Origin: Pelobium manganitolerans
GTDB lineage: Bacteria; Bacteroidota; Bacteroidia; Sphingobacteriales; Sphingobacteriaceae
DNA: 64,000 bases
Direction: 5' to 3'
NCBI RefSeq assembly: GCF_003609575.1
Contig: NZ_MBTA01000025.1
Span: forward strand, 248,001-312,000
Part shown: piece after piece, positions 40,703-50,500 of the stretch
Position numbering within the stretch: the first letter of the stretch is position 1
Layout of the letters: each line of letters opens with the position of its first letter
Made by a program: the position numbers and the translations under genes
Notes under the pieces: generated by a model
Database searches by the model: none
Told to the model about the DNA's origin: nothing
What the model saw: the letters and a program-made list of their open reading frames with translations, nothing else

Positions 40703-42061
40703 ATGGTAAAAAAATCGCAGGTTTCTTATTTTATTTTAAACCTGTTGGCTTTGGCCACTTTCGTTTATCTCATCAACAGTTTTAACTTAAATCCCTTCAT
40801 CGGAACCCAAAAAAATATTTGGTTTGCGCTGTGCCTTTTAGGCTTATATACTTTATCCGGAACTTTTTTAGACGCTAAACGCAAATCGCGCTTTAAAGAG
40901 TTAGTGCTCACCTTAAACCAGTCTTTAATTGTTGCTATTTGCCTGCTCTTTTTTACTTACACGCATCTTCAAAACAGCCGATTATCGTTCGCTATCGCCA
41001 CCATCTTCAACATTGCACTTTGCCACTTCGCCGTGTTTTCGATATTTAGGCTAACTTATCTTACCGCTTTAAAAAAGCTCCTGCAAAACGCAACTATAGG
41101 TTTTAATACCGTTATCATTGGCAATAAGCAAAAGGCAGATACTATTTTAAAAGAGATAGCGGCGCAAAAAAAATCGCTCGGCTTTAAAATTTTAGGTTTT
41201 TACGATTTAGAACACAGCACTTTTCAAGAGAAAAATTCGGGGCAAACCCTCACCCATCAAATTCCGGAACTGATTAAACTGCACCAGATTGAAGAGATTA
41301 TTATAGCGATAGAAACATCAGAACATTTACGGCTAAAAACCCTTTTAGACGAGTTGGAGGAGCATCATGTTACCATACACATCATTCCGGATGTATATGA
41401 TATTGTCTCCGGATTTGTAAAAATCAACTACCTTTTTTCCATTCCGTTAATTACCCTGCACCGGCAGTTTATGCCTTTTTGGCAAAGAGTAATTAAAAAA
41501 CTTTTTGACGTTGTTTTTAGTACGATGGTTTTGCTGGTTTTAAGTCCGCTTTTAATCATCATTGCCATATTTATTAAACTTGACAGCAAGGGACCTGTTA
41601 TTTTCTCGCAAGAACGCATTGGAAAAAACGGCAAGCCTTTTGTAATTCATAAGTTTAGGACAATGGTATTAAACGCAGAAGCGTGCGGACCGCAACTCTC
41701 TAGCTATAACGATACGCGCATTACTAAATTTGGCCTTTTTTTAAGACGCTTACGGCTTGATGAACTACCGCAATTTTACAATGTACTTAAAGGAGAAATG
41801 TCTGTTGTTGGTCCCCGGCCCGAGCGTAAATTTTATATAGACCAGATTGTGAAAATAGCCCCACATTATCATCACCTTCATAAAGTACTGCCGGGCATAA
41901 CTTCTTGGGGCCAAGTAAAGTTTGGCTATGCCGAAACCATTGAGCAAATGGTCAATCGTTTAACTTTTGATATAATTTATATTCAAAATCGTTCGCTTTC
42001 TTTAGATTTTAAGATTATGATATACACTATTGCTATTATTTTACAGGGAAGAGGAAAATAG
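40703..42061 (+). CDS. Polyprenyl glycosylphosphotransferase (undecaprenyl-phosphate sugar-1-phosphate transferase)
   Basis: 452 aa. Four N-terminal membrane helices (about 8-105) are followed by a degenerate nucleotide-binding CoA-like domain (NTVIIGNKQKADTILKEI). After a further membrane segment comes the catalytic sugar-transferase domain (about 255-452), with KLFDVVFSTMVLLVLSPLLIIIAI, HKFRTM and VVGPRPERKFY. The family, which includes WcaJ, starts exopolysaccharide or O-antigen synthesis by moving a hexose-1-phosphate to undecaprenyl phosphate. No other polysaccharide genes lie nearby. The transferred sugar is unknown. Confidence 0.88.
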   Translation: MVKKSQVSYFILNLLALATFVYLINSFNLNPFIGTQKNIWFALCLLGLYTLSGTFLDAKRKSRFKELVLTLNQSLIVAICLLFFTYTHLQNSRLSFAIATIFNIALCHFAVFSIFRLTYLTALKKLLQNATIGFNTVIIGNKQKADTILKEIAAQKKSLGFKILGFYDLEHSTFQEKNSGQTLTHQIPELIKLHQIEEIIIAIETSEHLRLKTLLDELEEHHVTIHIIPDVYDIVSGFVKINYLFSIPLITLHRQFMPFWQRVIKKLFDVVFSTMVLLVLSPLLIIIAIFIKLDSKGPVIFSQERIGKNGKPFVIHKFRTMVLNAEACGPQLSSYNDTRITKFGLFLRRLRLDELPQFYNVLKGEMSVVGPRPERKFYIDQIVKIAPHYHHLHKVLPGITSWGQVKFGYAETIEQMVNRLTFDIIYIQNRSLSLDFKIMIYTIAIILQGRGK

Positions 42062-42088
42062 TGATTATATTTACGTAATTATTTTTTT

Positions 42089-42766
42089 ATGAGAAAACTC
42101 TTTATCATTATATTTTTCGTCACTGTATCTATTGGTGCATCGGCACAATCCCAAAGCAATTCTACCTACTCTATCGGGCTTAAGATGTTTGCATTAGAAG
42201 AACAGCCCAAACTTTTGAATGAGGTTAGAAACAATACAAAGTATTACAGCTCTGGTCTTAACGGCCTTATGCTTAAAATAAACGACAACCAAATATCCTA
42301 TCGCTTTGCTGCTTATACTTTCAAAGAAAAAGACTATACCTTCCGTAATCAGTGCAGCACTTGCGAAATTGTGAGCGGGAACTATAATAGTTTAGATATT
42401 AAAATAGGCTTTGAGCGGAGCATCATTTACAGTCGTTTGCAGCCATATTACGGTCTGGAGTTAGGTTATAAAAACGTAGAATTTGGAGGCGTGTCTGCCG
42501 ATGCAAATAGCAAGGCGCCTATTTATAATGTAAACATCGAAAAAAACGGCGTTACGCTTAACCCTTTTTTAGGTTTAAAACTAAATGTTATTAATGCCAT
42601 AACCATTGGTGCCGAGGCGGGTTTTGATATCATCAGAACGCATGATAAAGAAACAAAAACCCAACTAAACAGCACGCTAATTTCTAACAGCAACTTTGAT
42701 CGTTGGCAATACGCTTCGCGCCCGCTGGCCCGGCTTTCTTTGCAGTTTAATTTCGGAAGAGATTAA
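42089..42766 (+). CDS. Hypothetical outer-membrane beta-barrel-like protein
   Basis: 225 aa with a Sec signal peptide (to about SAQSQS, residue 20). The mature part alternates polar and aromatic residues (SYRFAAYTFKEKDYTFR, LQPYYGLELGYKNVEFGG, NPFLGLKLNVINAITIGAEAGFDI) and ends RLSLQFNFGRD, as in small outer-membrane barrels. Two Cys in QCSTCEI may pair. It starts 27 bp after the sugar transferase on the same strand and may be co-transcribed. The function is unknown. Confidence 0.65.
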   Translation: MRKLFIIIFFVTVSIGASAQSQSNSTYSIGLKMFALEEQPKLLNEVRNNTKYYSSGLNGLMLKINDNQISYRFAAYTFKEKDYTFRNQCSTCEIVSGNYNSLDIKIGFERSIIYSRLQPYYGLELGYKNVEFGGVSADANSKAPIYNVNIEKNGVTLNPFLGLKLNVINAITIGAEAGFDIIRTHDKETKTQLNSTLISNSNFDRWQYASRPLARLSLQFNFGRD

Positions 42767-45243
42767 TAGGGGTCAACGTCCGCAATAATAAATGCGCCTT
42801 TATTGGCTTTATCTGCTTCAAAAACGCTAATCTGCTCTTTAAGCAAAACCTTTATTTTACTTAACGACTGGCTGGCCCAATCTATTTTTATCGTAATGGT
42901 TTGGATATAATAATTGCGCACGCGCCCCACAAGCGGACTATGAGGCCCAATAACCATATCGCCGAGGTAATGTTTTAAAAGCTTGGCAAAAGCATCTGAA
43001 ATCTTTAGCAACATGCCCAAATCTTTATGTTTGATGTTTAGCTGGATAATCTTGTAAAAGGGCGGATATTTAAATTGCCGGCGCTCAATCATTTCTTCGT
43101 GGTACATACTTTCGTAATCGTGGTTTACCACTTGCTGTATTACCCTATGTTTCGCATCGTACGTTTGGATAATCACCTTCCCCTGTTTGCTTCGCCTGCC
43201 TGCCCTGCCAGCAACCTGCGATAACAACTGAAAACTACGTTCGTAGGCTCTAAAATCAGGAAATTGGATAATGCTATCGGCGTTGATAATGCCTATTAAG
43301 GTAATATTTTCAAAATCCAGACCTTTAGCTACCATCTGCGTCCCCACCAAAACATCTATTTTTCGGTCTTCAAAATCGTTTAAAATCACTTGGTGTGCGT
43401 TCTTGTTCCGCGTAGTGTCGTAGTCCATCCGCGCTACGCGTACATCGGGCAATATCACCTTTAAATCGTCTTCAATTTTTTCGGTCCCTAAGCCCTTATA
43501 AGCAATGTGTTTAGATGCGCAGGCCGGGCATTCGGTAATATTATCTTCTTTGTACCCGCAATAATGGCAATGCAATTTGCCACTGGCTTTATGATAGGTT
43601 AAGCTAACATCGCAATTGATACATTTAGGGGTATTTCCGCAGGTTTGGCAAATTAAAATGGGGACATAACCCCGGCGGTTTTGGAACAAAATCACCTGCT
43701 CTTGATTAGCAATGGCGGTGTTTATACCTTCAAGTAAAACACTGGTAAAATGCTCTTTTATTAATTTGCGGTTACGTTCTTCGGCAATACTCACCACTTC
43801 AATGTATGGCAGTTTAACGCCTCCATAACGTTCGGCAAGTTTAACCAAACCAAACTTATTGTTTAAAGCATTGAAATAGGTTTCTAAGGATGGCGTTGCC
43901 GAACCCAATAAAACTTTTGCGTGGGCAATAGTTCCCAACATAATAGCCACATCGCGGGCGTGGTAACGTGGCGCTGGTTCAAATTGTTTAAAGCTGGCCT
44001 CATGCTCTTCATCAACAATCACAAAACCTAAATCTGCGAAAGGCAAAAATACCGATGAACGGGCGCCCAAAACGATTTTTACTTCATTGTTGAGTACCTT
44101 TTGCCAAATCTCGGCGCGTTCATTATCATTGAATTTGCTGTGGTAAACAATAATCTGATCTTTAAAATAAACTTTTAACCGATCTATCATCTGGCCGGTT
44201 AGCGCAATCTCTGGCAATAGGTAAAGCACCTGTTTGCCCAGGGCTAAATAATCCTCAATTAAGCGGATATAAATTTGGGTTTTGCCCGATGACGTGATCC
44301 CGTGCAACAACGTAACCGATTTTTCGTTGATGGATTTTTGAAGTGCCGAAAGCGCTTGCTGCTGTGCGTCGCTCAGCGTAAAATCCATCACTGCCGTTAA
44401 ATCCGGATGGGTAAACCGGCTGATAACTTCATGCGCTGCAATAAAAACTTCTTTATCAACCAAAGCTTTAATTACCCCGGCGCTCACACCGGTCGCCTCT
44501 AATAGATCAGTTTTTTTTACAGATTTCCCGCTTTTTGCCAGTTTGATGTAGCCCAACAACGCATCTACTTGTTTTGGCGCTTTCTCCAGTTCGGCAAACA
44601 AATGCTTCAGGTTCTCTTTGTCCTGATAAAGTGGGTTCAACTGTATAACAGCGACTTTCTTTGGCTGAAATTTTTCGTCAATTTCTTCTAAAATATAAAT
44701 CAGGTTTTTTGAAAAAAGCGAACGTAAGATGGGGAACACAGATTTCTGCGCCAAAATTTTGGTAACATCCGTAACACTAAGTTCGTGCTTCAACTCTAAG
44801 GCATCCAGCACCAAAAACTCTTTATCGTTTAAAAGGCTTTTATCAAAATCCGGATTTGCGTTTAAAACTATCCTTGTTTCGCTGGCCAACTTTAATGCAG
44901 ACGGTAAGGCAGCGGCCATTACCTCGCCTAAAGTGCACAAATAATACTCGGCAATCCACTGCCACAACTTTAGTTGCTGCTGGGTAACAATAGCTTTCTC
45001 GTCTAAAACATCTATCAGATACTTTGCTTCGTACTTCACAGGTGCTTTTTGCCCTATTGCAGAAACGATGGCCGTGTAAATTTTACTTTTACCAAATTGC
45101 ACCACTACCCTTTTGCCTACTTCTGTAAGTGCATTTAGGTGCTTTGGCACACGGTAGGTATATGTTCCCGGAATGGCCAACGGCAAAATCACCTCAACAA
45201 ACAAGGTTTGCTGGTTAAGCTCTTCCGAATCAAAATCAAACAT
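42763..45243 (-). CDS. priA: Primosomal replication protein N' (PriA helicase)
   Basis: 826 aa. The N-terminal DNA-binding domain is followed by SF2 helicase motifs: HGITSSGKT (Walker A, about 314-322), VDEEHEASFKQ, GSATPSLE and QVAGRAGR. A zinc-binding insert (about 530-575) has CQTCGNTPKC, CINCDVS, CHYCGY and CPAC. It restarts stalled forks by loading the replisome. It overlaps the convergent barrel gene by 4 bp and abuts the upstream DUF423 gene by one base. All family motifs are present. Confidence 0.96.
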   Translation of the reverse strand: MFDFDSEELNQQTLFVEVILPLAIPGTYTYRVPKHLNALTEVGKRVVVQFGKSKIYTAIVSAIGQKAPVKYEAKYLIDVLDEKAIVTQQQLKLWQWIAEYYLCTLGEVMAAALPSALKLASETRIVLNANPDFDKSLLNDKEFLVLDALELKHELSVTDVTKILAQKSVFPILRSLFSKNLIYILEEIDEKFQPKKVAVIQLNPLYQDKENLKHLFAELEKAPKQVDALLGYIKLAKSGKSVKKTDLLEATGVSAGVIKALVDKEVFIAAHEVISRFTHPDLTAVMDFTLSDAQQQALSALQKSINEKSVTLLHGITSSGKTQIYIRLIEDYLALGKQVLYLLPEIALTGQMIDRLKVYFKDQIIVYHSKFNDNERAEIWQKVLNNEVKIVLGARSSVFLPFADLGFVIVDEEHEASFKQFEPAPRYHARDVAIMLGTIAHAKVLLGSATPSLETYFNALNNKFGLVKLAERYGGVKLPYIEVVSIAEERNRKLIKEHFTSVLLEGINTAIANQEQVILFQNRRGYVPILICQTCGNTPKCINCDVSLTYHKASGKLHCHYCGYKEDNITECPACASKHIAYKGLGTEKIEDDLKVILPDVRVARMDYDTTRNKNAHQVILNDFEDRKIDVLVGTQMVAKGLDFENITLIGIINADSIIQFPDFRAYERSFQLLSQVAGRAGRRSKQGKVIIQTYDAKHRVIQQVVNHDYESMYHEEMIERRQFKYPPFYKIIQLNIKHKDLGMLLKISDAFAKLLKHYLGDMVIGPHSPLVGRVRNYYIQTITIKIDWASQSLSKIKVLLKEQISVFEADKANKGAFIIADVDPY

Positions 45244-45626
45244 TATTTGTCTTTTATGGCGGCCAGCAACAGGCTAAACCATCCAAAAATAAACAGCAAG
45301 CCGCCCAAGGGCGTAACAGGCCCAATAAATTTAGTGTTGATGCCCATAACGTCTTTTAAGGCTATAAGGTACAAAGAACCACTAAAAAGCAGGATGCCGA
45401 ATACAAAACAATAAGAAGAAATATTGATGAGATTATTTTTAAAGCGCGCAAAGGTGGATAAAAACGCTAAACCCAAAGTGTGGTAAAAATGGTATTGAAC
45501 GCCGGTATGCCAGGTTTCTAGTTGCGTGCTACTGATCATGTTTTTTAAAACATGGGCGCCAAACGCACCAAAAACAACGGCAAAAATCCCAAATATTGCC
45601 GCACTAATAATTATTCTTTTATTCAT
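45243..45626 (-). CDS. DUF423 membrane protein (YgdD family)
   Basis: 127 aa, with four hydrophobic segments and the family signature GAFGAHVLK near residue 22, then YHFYHTLGLAFLS. These are small inner-membrane proteins of unknown function, widely conserved. Its stop shares a base with the priA start, so the two are probably co-transcribed. The predicted length is normal for the family. Confidence 0.85.
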   Translation of the reverse strand: MNKRIIISAAIFGIFAVVFGAFGAHVLKNMISSTQLETWHTGVQYHFYHTLGLAFLSTFARFKNNLINISSYCFVFGILLFSGSLYLIALKDVMGINTKFIGPVTPLGGLLFIFGWFSLLLAAIKDK

Positions 45627-45719
45627 TTCGCTTTGATGGTTTTGCTAATTTAATAAAGATGAAAGCAATTTCCAGCCTTTGCCACAAAAATCTATTTTTG
45701 TAGCTTAGGAATCTGTGAA

Positions 45720-47327
45720 ATGAAGAAGCCCGTTTTTATTATAAGTGCCTTAATGATAGGCATAATTGCTGTTACTTGGTTATATTTTAAAAAATTAAAC
45801 GCATCTACCCTCTCCAGCGAGCAAATTTTTAAAGTTTTACCTGCAGATGCTTCAATCGTTTTTGAATATAAGAACGAAGCATACTTTTATGATATCTTCA
45901 AAGATTTTACGCTTTTTAGCGATGTTTTAGGAAAAGAAAACCTAAGCCATTTAAGCGCCTTAAAACAGGTGTTTGTAGATGATCAAAATACCGAAGGCAT
46001 TTTCAACCAAAGCGATATTTTCTTTTCTGTACATCCAACAAAAGCAAGCGAGGCCGCGCTGTTGGTTGTTGCCCCACTAAATTTGGAAAGCCACAACTCC
46101 GAAGAGCTTTTGGTCGTTCTGAAAAAAAAGTATCAGCTTCGTCAAAATCCCGACGCTAAAAATGCAATTTACCAGCTTGCCTTTAGCAATAAAACCTACT
46201 TCAACTTTTTTATACACAACAACCTGCTGGTTGGCAGCTTTGATGAAAACTTAACCAAAAAAAGTTTGGCCCAGGCAAACAGCAACAATGATAAAGCCAC
46301 TTTTAATGCCGATTTTAATACACAACGAAACAAAAACTCCGTTGCCAACTTGTACGTCAACTTTGTCAACTTGCGCAACTTTGCCAACCATTTTTCGTCC
46401 CGAAAAAACCCCTACGAAACCTATTTCCTAAAATCTATTGACGCTACAGCATCACTAAACATCAATTACCAAAAAAACGCGCTGATGTTTAGCGGCATCA
46501 CATCGCCAAATTTAAACGCCAAAACTTATTTTAACCTTTTTTTAAACCAAAAACCCGGCGCCACTACCTTGGCCAAACACCTGCCTTATGATGCGGCTAA
46601 TTATGCATTGTATTATGTTTCTGATTACGGCAGTTTTAAAAATGATTTGCAAAATTTATTGGCTTCGCGCAAAGAGGATAAAGATTTAAAAGCGCAAATA
46701 CAGCGTATTTCTACCAACCACGCTATTAATTTAGATAAGGAAGTTACTGCAATTTGGGGTAAAGAATTCGGGGTGTTCCAACTGGCCTCCGGAGACAATA
46801 TAGGCATCGTGAAAAGCACCAATATGAACAGGTTGTCTTTTGTGCTATCTACAATCAGCACAGAAGCCGGAGGCGATATTCGCCATTTCGACGATTCTTT
46901 TATGATGTACAACTATTTTGGCGATCCTTTTAAGCAGTTTCGCCGCCCATACTACACCACTATTGAAAATCATTTGGTAGTAGCGAACAGCAGCAATGCT
47001 TTACGCCGATTTGTAGAGAATTACCGGGCTCAAAAGCTGCTGGGTTTAACGGATAAAAATATCGACTTCCAACAGTATCTATCCAACCAAGGCAATATCT
47101 TCTACTTTATACACAACAGCAATTCAAAAGCGATTATCCGCTCTTTTTTGAGCAAAAGCAGCTATAAAAGTTTTAGAAGTGATAACTTTAAATGGAACGA
47201 AATTTACGGCTTGGCCATACAATTTAGCGCCGACAAAGACCGTTTTTTTACCAACTTTTACATGAACGAAACTCCGGATACCGAAGAACTTTTGCCTAAG
47301 ATTGATAGCGCGGCGTTGGCTTATTGA
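45720..47327 (+). CDS. DUF3352-type hypothetical protein
   Basis: 535 aa. An N-terminal membrane anchor (about 5-24) is followed by KILPADAS-type text (FKVLPADASIVFEYKNE), typical of DUF3352 and related Bacteroidota proteins. The rest is predicted alpha/beta with repeats of a lipid-binding-like fold. The C-terminus ends DSAALAY. Its function is unknown; it is probably periplasmic and anchored in the inner membrane. A TATTTTTG box lies at 45693-45700. The next gene follows after 34 bp and may be co-transcribed. Confidence 0.7.
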   Translation: MKKPVFIISALMIGIIAVTWLYFKKLNASTLSSEQIFKVLPADASIVFEYKNEAYFYDIFKDFTLFSDVLGKENLSHLSALKQVFVDDQNTEGIFNQSDIFFSVHPTKASEAALLVVAPLNLESHNSEELLVVLKKKYQLRQNPDAKNAIYQLAFSNKTYFNFFIHNNLLVGSFDENLTKKSLAQANSNNDKATFNADFNTQRNKNSVANLYVNFVNLRNFANHFSSRKNPYETYFLKSIDATASLNINYQKNALMFSGITSPNLNAKTYFNLFLNQKPGATTLAKHLPYDAANYALYYVSDYGSFKNDLQNLLASRKEDKDLKAQIQRISTNHAINLDKEVTAIWGKEFGVFQLASGDNIGIVKSTNMNRLSFVLSTISTEAGGDIRHFDDSFMMYNYFGDPFKQFRRPYYTTIENHLVVANSSNALRRFVENYRAQKLLGLTDKNIDFQQYLSNQGNIFYFIHNSNSKAIIRSFLSKSSYKSFRSDNFKWNEIYGLAIQFSADKDRFFTNFYMNETPDTEELLPKIDSAALAY

Positions 47328-47361
47328 CCTTTGGTTACAGCATCTGCATCAATAAAACAAA

Positions 47362-48828
47362 ATGAAACGTGACACTTTAGTACTTATACTTTTATTGTGG
47401 CCAACCTTGTTTTATGCACAAAACATTGCCTTAAACCATAGCAGTACCCAATTTGATGCTTTTGAAAATCCGGTTCAACAAGGTTTTCAAAAAGATTTAA
47501 GCCGTAAATATGCCATTACCCTTTTTCCGCATTTATTTGTAACATTTGCCTTTGAAGGCGATGCAGAAACACTTTTTAAACGTGCGCTTTATACCCGAAA
47601 AATAAGCAAAAGCAACTTACCCAATTTAGGAGAGAATCACCTCAACTACTTTTACGGAAATAGCAACATCTATTTATTCAATTACCGCATCTTTCGCACC
47701 CGTAACTACAACCGCGAGCTTGGATTTTCCCTACAACTGAAGGAAGAAGGCAGCAGCCAAATCAGCAACGAAACATTTACATTGCTAGATGACTTTAGAA
47801 AATTTACCCGGCCCGCCTATACCAACCCTTTTAATTCTTCCGGATTAAACCAGGCTTATTGGCAGCTAGGCGCCACCTACCGCGAAAATTACGATGACCG
47901 CTGGGCTTTTGGCGCCAAATTGAGTCTCCTTAACGGAATTATCTACAATAATTTTAGCATCACCCAGTCGCAATTGGAAGTAACGCAAAACACTGCTTAC
48001 AACGCTGATCTTACCGGTTCCTACATCTCTAGTTTCGGATTCGAGAAGCTCAAGCTCGATCGCCTAATCCCAAATCTCAAAAATTTCGGTGGTGCAATCA
48101 GTTTGGCCAGCTCGTACCAACATCCTAAAGGCTATTATTTTACCCTGAATCTGAAAGATTTAGGTTTCATTAGATGGGGCAAAAACACCGGACATTATAA
48201 CTTTACCAGCCATATAAACGGTAGTGCAACAGATTCTTCTGCGTCAAAAATCTTTGACCAAATTAAAAACGATGCGGCGGTAACAGAACAGAAAAAAGCC
48301 TTTTACAGCAAAATAGACAGTAAAATAGAGTTTGCGGCATCCAAAGAATTTGGCTTTTATAAACCCGTAGTAGCCTTTTCAAAAAGTATTTTTAACCCTC
48401 ACGGGCAGCTTGCCTTGCTAAATAACTTTAGCAAAAATGCCTTCGTTTTAGGAGTTAATCCTATTTATGATTTTGAAACTAAACTGAATTTGGGCGCTCA
48501 GATTATGGTAAAATCGCCAAATATGGAGTTTTATGTGGGCTCTGAGCAGGTTTTCCCAACTTACTACCTCGCAAAATCTTATCTTAAACAGGATGAAAGT
48601 GTGGGCAGGGGAACGCCGAGGATGGGCGCATATTTTGGGATAAACGTAAAATTTGGCAGTAAAATGCAAGACATTGGCACTGCCGATGAAATACAAGGTT
48701 TAAATGATAAAGAAACAGGCTTTATTTACCGGATGAGCAATAAAGAGCGCAAAAAAGCACAAAAGCAAAATAAACAGATTGAAAAAAATCGGCGCAAAAA
48801 CGATAAGCGAAACAACCGCAGGCGTTAA
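47362..48828 (+). CDS. DUF5723-family protein, probably outer-membrane beta barrel
   Basis: 488 aa with a signal peptide (LLWPTLFYA-Q). The mature part is rich in alternating aromatic strands (GFSLQLKEEG, AFGAKLSLLNGIIY, GYYFTLNLKDLGFIRWG, PRMGAYFGINVKFG), as in the DUF5723 barrel family of Bacteroidota. It ends in a very basic tail (KERKKAQKQNKQIEKNRRKNDK), unusual for a barrel and perhaps located in the periplasm. It overlaps the convergent tsaB stop by 4 bp. The role is unknown. Confidence 0.75.
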   Translation: MKRDTLVLILLLWPTLFYAQNIALNHSSTQFDAFENPVQQGFQKDLSRKYAITLFPHLFVTFAFEGDAETLFKRALYTRKISKSNLPNLGENHLNYFYGNSNIYLFNYRIFRTRNYNRELGFSLQLKEEGSSQISNETFTLLDDFRKFTRPAYTNPFNSSGLNQAYWQLGATYRENYDDRWAFGAKLSLLNGIIYNNFSITQSQLEVTQNTAYNADLTGSYISSFGFEKLKLDRLIPNLKNFGGAISLASSYQHPKGYYFTLNLKDLGFIRWGKNTGHYNFTSHINGSATDSSASKIFDQIKNDAAVTEQKKAFYSKIDSKIEFAASKEFGFYKPVVAFSKSIFNPHGQLALLNNFSKNAFVLGVNPIYDFETKLNLGAQIMVKSPNMEFYVGSEQVFPTYYLAKSYLKQDESVGRGTPRMGAYFGINVKFGSKMQDIGTADEIQGLNDKETGFIYRMSNKERKKAQKQNKQIEKNRRKNDKRNNRRR

Positions 48829-49517
48829 TCTTGTTTTTTCTTGCCAACAATAAAATCTTTTAGATAATAAGGCTCAAAGTAAGCCACATCTACAAATTGG
48901 CCCGCGGTAAACTTTTCCAAAGCTGGTAAGGTTAAATCTTTGGCCGAATTTTCAAAATCGTCCATTAAACGTGCGTTAAGGTGCTTACCTAACGCTGTCT
49001 CGCATTTCATGGCACCATCCCCAAAGAAATAGACCAAATTGCTGTTTAATAAATCAGAAAAGCTGTTCTCGTCAACAATTACGGCAGCGGTAGGCACCGC
49101 CGGATTCAGTTCGTTGTCAAAAAAAGCACAATAAACCTCCATCCTGCGCGCATCAATCATTGGGCAAAAGAGCGTATTTGGCTGTACAGAAAAACAACGG
49201 CTTTTAAAGCCCGAAGCCATCGCTTCCAAAGTATTTATCGCGATAAGCGGAATATCCAATGCATAACACAATCCTTTTGCGGTTGAAACGCCAATGCGCA
49301 AACCGGTATAAGAACCCGGCCCCATGCTCACCGCCACCGCATCTAAGTCGCTAGGTTTTTTACCCGCCTTAGCTAACGCCTGCTCTATAAATAAAGTGAT
49401 GTTTGACGCATGTATGTTTTTATCCGTGCGTTCAATGCAAGAAAGCAATTGACCGTCTTTTGCTACCGCAACAGAACAGGTTTGCGTAGCGGTTTCTATC
49501 TGTAAAATTAAAGGCAT
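48825..49517 (-). CDS. tsaB: tRNA threonylcarbamoyladenosine biosynthesis protein TsaB
   Basis: 230 aa. It starts LILQIETATQTCSVAVAKDG, the ASKHA fold of TsaB, with VAVSMGPGSYTGLRIGVSTAKGLCYALDIPLIAINTLEAMA. TsaB dimerises with TsaD in making the t6A37 tRNA modification. It lacks the metal-binding His residues of TsaD, as expected. The yidD and rnpA genes lie immediately upstream on the same strand. Confidence 0.95.
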   Translation of the reverse strand: MPLILQIETATQTCSVAVAKDGQLLSCIERTDKNIHASNITLFIEQALAKAGKKPSDLDAVAVSMGPGSYTGLRIGVSTAKGLCYALDIPLIAINTLEAMASGFKSRCFSVQPNTLFCPMIDARRMEVYCAFFDNELNPAVPTAAVIVDENSFSDLLNSNLVYFFGDGAMKCETALGKHLNARLMDDFENSAKDLTLPALEKFTAGQFVDVAYFEPYYLKDFIVGKKKQD

Positions 49518-49529
49518 TAAATGATAAAT

Positions 49530-49760
49530 TTATGGTACCGGATCATGACCGTGTGCGCCCCAAGGATGGCAACGCAAAATTCTTTTCACCGTTAGCCAAG
49601 CTCCTTTAAAGGCTCCGTGTTTTTTAATCGCTTCTACCCCATATTGCGAGCAGGTGGGCGTAAACCGGCACGAATTGCCCAGCAAAGGCGAAATTAAGAA
49701 TTGGTAAGCTTTAATCAACACCAAAAAAAAGAAAGAGAAAATTTTATTCAAAAACTTCAT
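49530..49760 (-). CDS. yidD: Membrane protein insertion efficiency factor YidD
   Basis: 76 aa. The family core [26 protein letters not shown], followed by [17 protein letters not shown], is complete, with three conserved Cys. It is thought to assist YidC-mediated membrane insertion. It overlaps the rnpA stop by 4 bp, so it is coupled with it, the usual rpmH-rnpA-yidD order. Confidence 0.95.
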   Translation of the reverse strand: MKFLNKIFSFFFLVLIKAYQFLISPLLGNSCRFTPTCSQYGVEAIKKHGAFKGAWLTVKRILRCHPWGAHGHDPVP

Positions 49761-50155
49761 GCCTCAACTTTTTTTAAACAGTCGGCAAATACTGCTTTCA
49801 ACTTCTTTTCAATAAAGCTAAAATCATGTGCTTTAGTGCCAACGTAGCTTAAAGCCAGCAAAATCTTTTTTCCATTGTCTTGAAGTGCAGGATAAAAGAC
49901 TGTGCTTTTATGCAAACGATAAGCTTCTCTGATGCGTCTTTTTATCAGGTTACGATCTATACTGTGCTTGAAACGTTTTTTTGGAACCGCAATTACTACC
50001 TGCGCCGGAAAGGCTTGTTGGCTATCGAGAGAAATAAGCCAGGTAACGCGAAATGGATATAACAAAAAAGAAGAACCGTTTTTGAAAAGCTCATCTAAAA
50101 GCTTTTTACTACATAAACGTTCTTCTTTTTTAAAATAATTTGTTTTGACAGTCAT
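49757..50155 (-). CDS. rnpA: Ribonuclease P protein component
   Basis: 132 aa. It begins [21 protein letters not shown] and contains the RNR-type motif [20 protein letters not shown], which contacts the RNase P RNA. The protein stabilises the ribozyme that trims tRNA 5' ends. It follows rpmH with a 66-bp spacer and overlaps yidD. The N-terminus MTVKTNYF is the only ATG choice with a full domain. Confidence 0.94.
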   Translation of the reverse strand: MTVKTNYFKKEERLCSKKLLDELFKNGSSFLLYPFRVTWLISLDSQQAFPAQVVIAVPKKRFKHSIDRNLIKRRIREAYRLHKSTVFYPALQDNGKKILLALSYVGTKAHDFSFIEKKLKAVFADCLKKVEA

Positions 50156-50221
50156 TACCGATTGTTAATAGCATAAACATCGGCTAATTATCAAATGTTT
50201 TGATAATTAAGAACAATCAAA

Positions 50222-50380
50222 TTATGCTTTATGACGACGCTCGTCTGATACAGTTAATCTTTTTCTGCCTTTCGCTCTCCTAGAAGCCAATACTCTTCTA
50301 CCATTAGCGGTAGACATTCTTTCTCTGAACCCGTGTTTATTTCTTCTTTTTCTTTGAGAAGGCTGGAATGTTCTTTTCAT
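50222..50380 (-). CDS. rpmH: 50S ribosomal protein L34
   Basis: 52 aa, found by translating the minus strand from ATG 50380 to TAA at 50224-50222. The product begins [18 protein letters not shown], continues with [20 protein letters not shown] and ends DERRHKA, an unmistakable L34. A ribosomal large-subunit protein. It lies directly upstream of rnpA, as in most bacteria. A consensus promoter sits about 45 bp before its start. Confidence 0.96.
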   Translation of the reverse strand: MKRTFQPSQRKRRNKHGFRERMSTANGRRVLASRRAKGRKRLTVSDERRHKA

Positions 50381-50423
50381 GATGTGCTATAATGTAATTC
50401 TCGCTCTTTTTAAATCAAGAGCG

Positions 50424-50454
50424 CAAATATAGTGTGTTATTTTTATAAAAACAA
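50424..50454 (-). promoter_or_regulatory. Promoter of rpmH
   Basis: On the minus strand TTG (50454-50452), 20 nt, then TATATTTG (50431-50424). A 7-bp inverted repeat CGCTCTT/AAGAGCG (50402-50423) lies at the likely transcription start and may form a leader stem or operator. Confidence 0.6.
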
Positions 50455-50500
50455 TCCCGATTAAAAAATAAATCTGTACCTAAAACACATAGCGCCAAGC